From the NCBI RefSeq assembly GCF_002813915.1, contig NZ_CP019335.1, positions 192,888-256,887 of the forward strand: a stretch of DNA of 64,000 nt, written 5' to 3'. Position 1 is the stretch's first letter. Each line of letters begins with the position of its first letter. The position numbers and the translations under genes were made by a program. Origin of the DNA: Tenacibaculum sp. SZ-18. Its GTDB lineage: Bacteria > Bacteroidota > Bacteroidia > Flavobacteriales > Flavobacteriaceae. The notes beneath the pieces were generated by a model, which was not told the origin of the DNA, ran no database searches, and saw only the letters and a program-made list of their open reading frames with translations. Below, in pieces: positions 62,590-64,000 of this stretch.

Positions 62590-63999
62590 ATGAAAGAGAA
62601 AAATTATGATATTCCCACAGAGTTAGTTCAATTAATTCCTGCTGAGTTGGCCTACCAATATAGAATTGTTCCATTTGAAAATTCCAATGGAGTAATATTA
62701 TTGTTGTCTGACAATGAGTTTTTGGAAGATTTGAAAAATGAATTAGAAATCGTAATAGGGACTTCTGTTCTTCTAAAAAAGGAAGAACCCGATCATATCA
62801 ATAAGTATTTAATTACTAATTATAGAAAAAGAAATAAAAGTACCACTACATTAACTTATTCTGATGATTTTTTGTTGAATATAATCCATGAAGCCAAAGA
62901 AATAGGAAGTAGTGATATTCATTTTGAAGCTTTTGAAGAAACAAATAAGGTTAGATTCAGAATTGATGGAAAACTTATAGAGAAGTATTTAATCTCGCTG
63001 AGTGAGTATCCTAAAATTATTAACCGGTTGAAAATCATGTCGGGAATGGATATTTCGGAAAAACGGCTTCCTCAAGACGGAAGAATTAATATTTCAACAT
63101 CTTATGAAGATTTTGATATCAGGGTTTCTTCTCTACCTACGTTGCATGGTGAAAAATTGGTGTTACGTATTTTATCTAAAAATAATGTTGCTATCCAGCT
63201 TGAAAAATTAGGATTCAGTGAAGAGGAAATTAAGATTTATAAAAATGCAGTGAAGAAGCCCAATGGAATCATTCTAATTTCTGGTCCAACTGGGTCAGGA
63301 AAAACGACTACGTTGTATGCAACTTTAAAAGAACTGAATAAAGAAGATACTAACATTTTAACCATTGAAGATCCGATTGAATATACTTTAGAAGGTGTGA
63401 ACCAAGTTCAACTAAAGGAAGATATCGGATTAGATTTCGCCAGTACTTTAAGAACATTTTTACGCCAAGATCCTGATGTCATTATGGTTGGTGAAATACG
63501 GGACGTAGCAACGGCTAATATGGCGATTCGTGCTGCATTAACTGGGCACTTGGTTTTGTCTACGATTCATACGAATTCAGCTTGGGGAACAATTTCAAGA
63601 TTAATAGATATGGGTGTTCCGTCATTTTTAATAGCTAGTACTTTAAATGTCAGCGTTGCACAACGATTAGTGCGTAAATTGTGTGATAATTGTAAAGTTG
63701 AAGTTACTACTGAAAGAGACGATATTCCTGAAGAATTATACCAAGAAGGATTAATAAAGACTCATTTCAAATCAGTGGGATGTGAAAGTTGCTATCAAAC
63801 AGGGTATAAAGGTAGAAAAGCTATTTACGAAATTATTCCAGTAACAAAAACTATTGAGAAGGCAATTAAAAAGGAAGAATTAGAAATCGACGATTATTTA
63901 GTTGAGAATAATATTTATACTTTAAAAAGTAATGCAATTGAATTAGTTAAAAACGGAGTTACTTCAATCGATGAGGTATATTCTTTATTAATCTCTTAG
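62590..63999 (+). CDS. GspE/PilB-type secretion or pilus ATPase
   Basis: 469 residues. N-terminal GspE domain, then SDIHFEAFEETNKVRFRIDG, Walker A SGPTGSGKTTTLYA (about 230-243), Asp box TIEDPIEYTLEGVNQ, Walker B DPDVIMVGEIRD, His box and a zinc-binding tetra-Cys (CDNC ... CESC) near 378-402. Powers assembly of a type II secretion or type IV pilus-like fibre with the A24 peptidase next door. More genes of the cluster are expected beyond the window. Confidence 0.93.
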   Translation: MKEKNYDIPTELVQLIPAELAYQYRIVPFENSNGVILLLSDNEFLEDLKNELEIVIGTSVLLKKEEPDHINKYLITNYRKRNKSTTTLTYSDDFLLNIIHEAKEIGSSDIHFEAFEETNKVRFRIDGKLIEKYLISLSEYPKIINRLKIMSGMDISEKRLPQDGRINISTSYEDFDIRVSSLPTLHGEKLVLRILSKNNVAIQLEKLGFSEEEIKIYKNAVKKPNGIILISGPTGSGKTTTLYATLKELNKEDTNILTIEDPIEYTLEGVNQVQLKEDIGLDFASTLRTFLRQDPDVIMVGEIRDVATANMAIRAALTGHLVLSTIHTNSAWGTISRLIDMGVPSFLIASTLNVSVAQRLVRKLCDNCKVEVTTERDDIPEELYQEGLIKTHFKSVGCESCYQTGYKGRKAIYEIIPVTKTIEKAIKKEELEIDDYLVENNIYTLKSNAIELVKNGVTSIDEVYSLLIS

Positions 64000-64000
64000 T

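Overview
The window looks like a chromosome segment of a low-GC member of the Flavobacteriia (Bacteroidota). Supporting signs are promoters of the TTTG-N19-21-TAnnTTTG type, many Cys-lipidated lipoproteins, a C-terminal T9SS-type sorting region on the 728-residue haloperoxidase-like protein, and Bacteroidota-style phage genes. Core chromosomal genes frame it: the start of era on the minus strand (1-483), an initiator tRNA-fMet (605-677), and at the far end a vanadium-haloperoxidase/PAP2-like secreted protein, a prepilin peptidase and a GspE/PilB-type ATPase (59.2-64.0 kb).

Bases 636-34220 are a complete-looking temperate siphovirus prophage. It is bounded by a 47-bp direct repeat of the 3' part of the initiator tRNA (attL 636-682, attR 34174-34220). 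Order: integrase, accessory genes, minus-strand repressor group, divergent control region, early genes, replication initiator with four internal palindromic iterons, DnaB helicase, HNH endonuclease and cos-like intergenic region, terminase, lysis-type genes, HK97-type head genes, tail genes with a lambda-like GGGAAAG frameshift site, tape measure, baseplate, and a late holin candidate. A second tyrosine recombinase (34344-35501) lies just outside attR, suggesting a second element once used the same tRNA.

The most unusual content is a set of integron-like cassette arrays without any recognisable IntI in the window. Array 1 (3994-8357, plus strand) is inside the prophage. Array 2 (36057-48051, minus strand) holds about 16 cassettes in a row. 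Array 3 (about 48.65-56.9 kb, plus strand) is decayed. Single genes, mostly small lipoproteins or hypothetical proteins, are separated by attC-like imperfect palindromes that begin ...AAC and end GTT.... For most cassettes the first bases are the exact reverse complement of their own last bases, as expected of units cut and joined at G/TT. Arrays 1 and 2 both start with the same ~130-bp leader: a Bacteroidota promoter, two CGATAAATAG repeats, and a sequence ending at the recombination point. This behaves like a combined Pc promoter and attI site. Two non-standard cassettes are repeated within array 2: a 419-bp unit three times and a ~484-bp unit twice.

The rest, from 48 to 59 kb, is a graveyard of decayed genes with a few intact ones (TIGR00027-type methyltransferase, PHB-depolymerase-like esterase lipoprotein, pepsin-like aspartic protease lipoprotein, LRR lipoprotein with a homopolymer frameshift). 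All functional calls come from reading motifs by eye; no database search was run.
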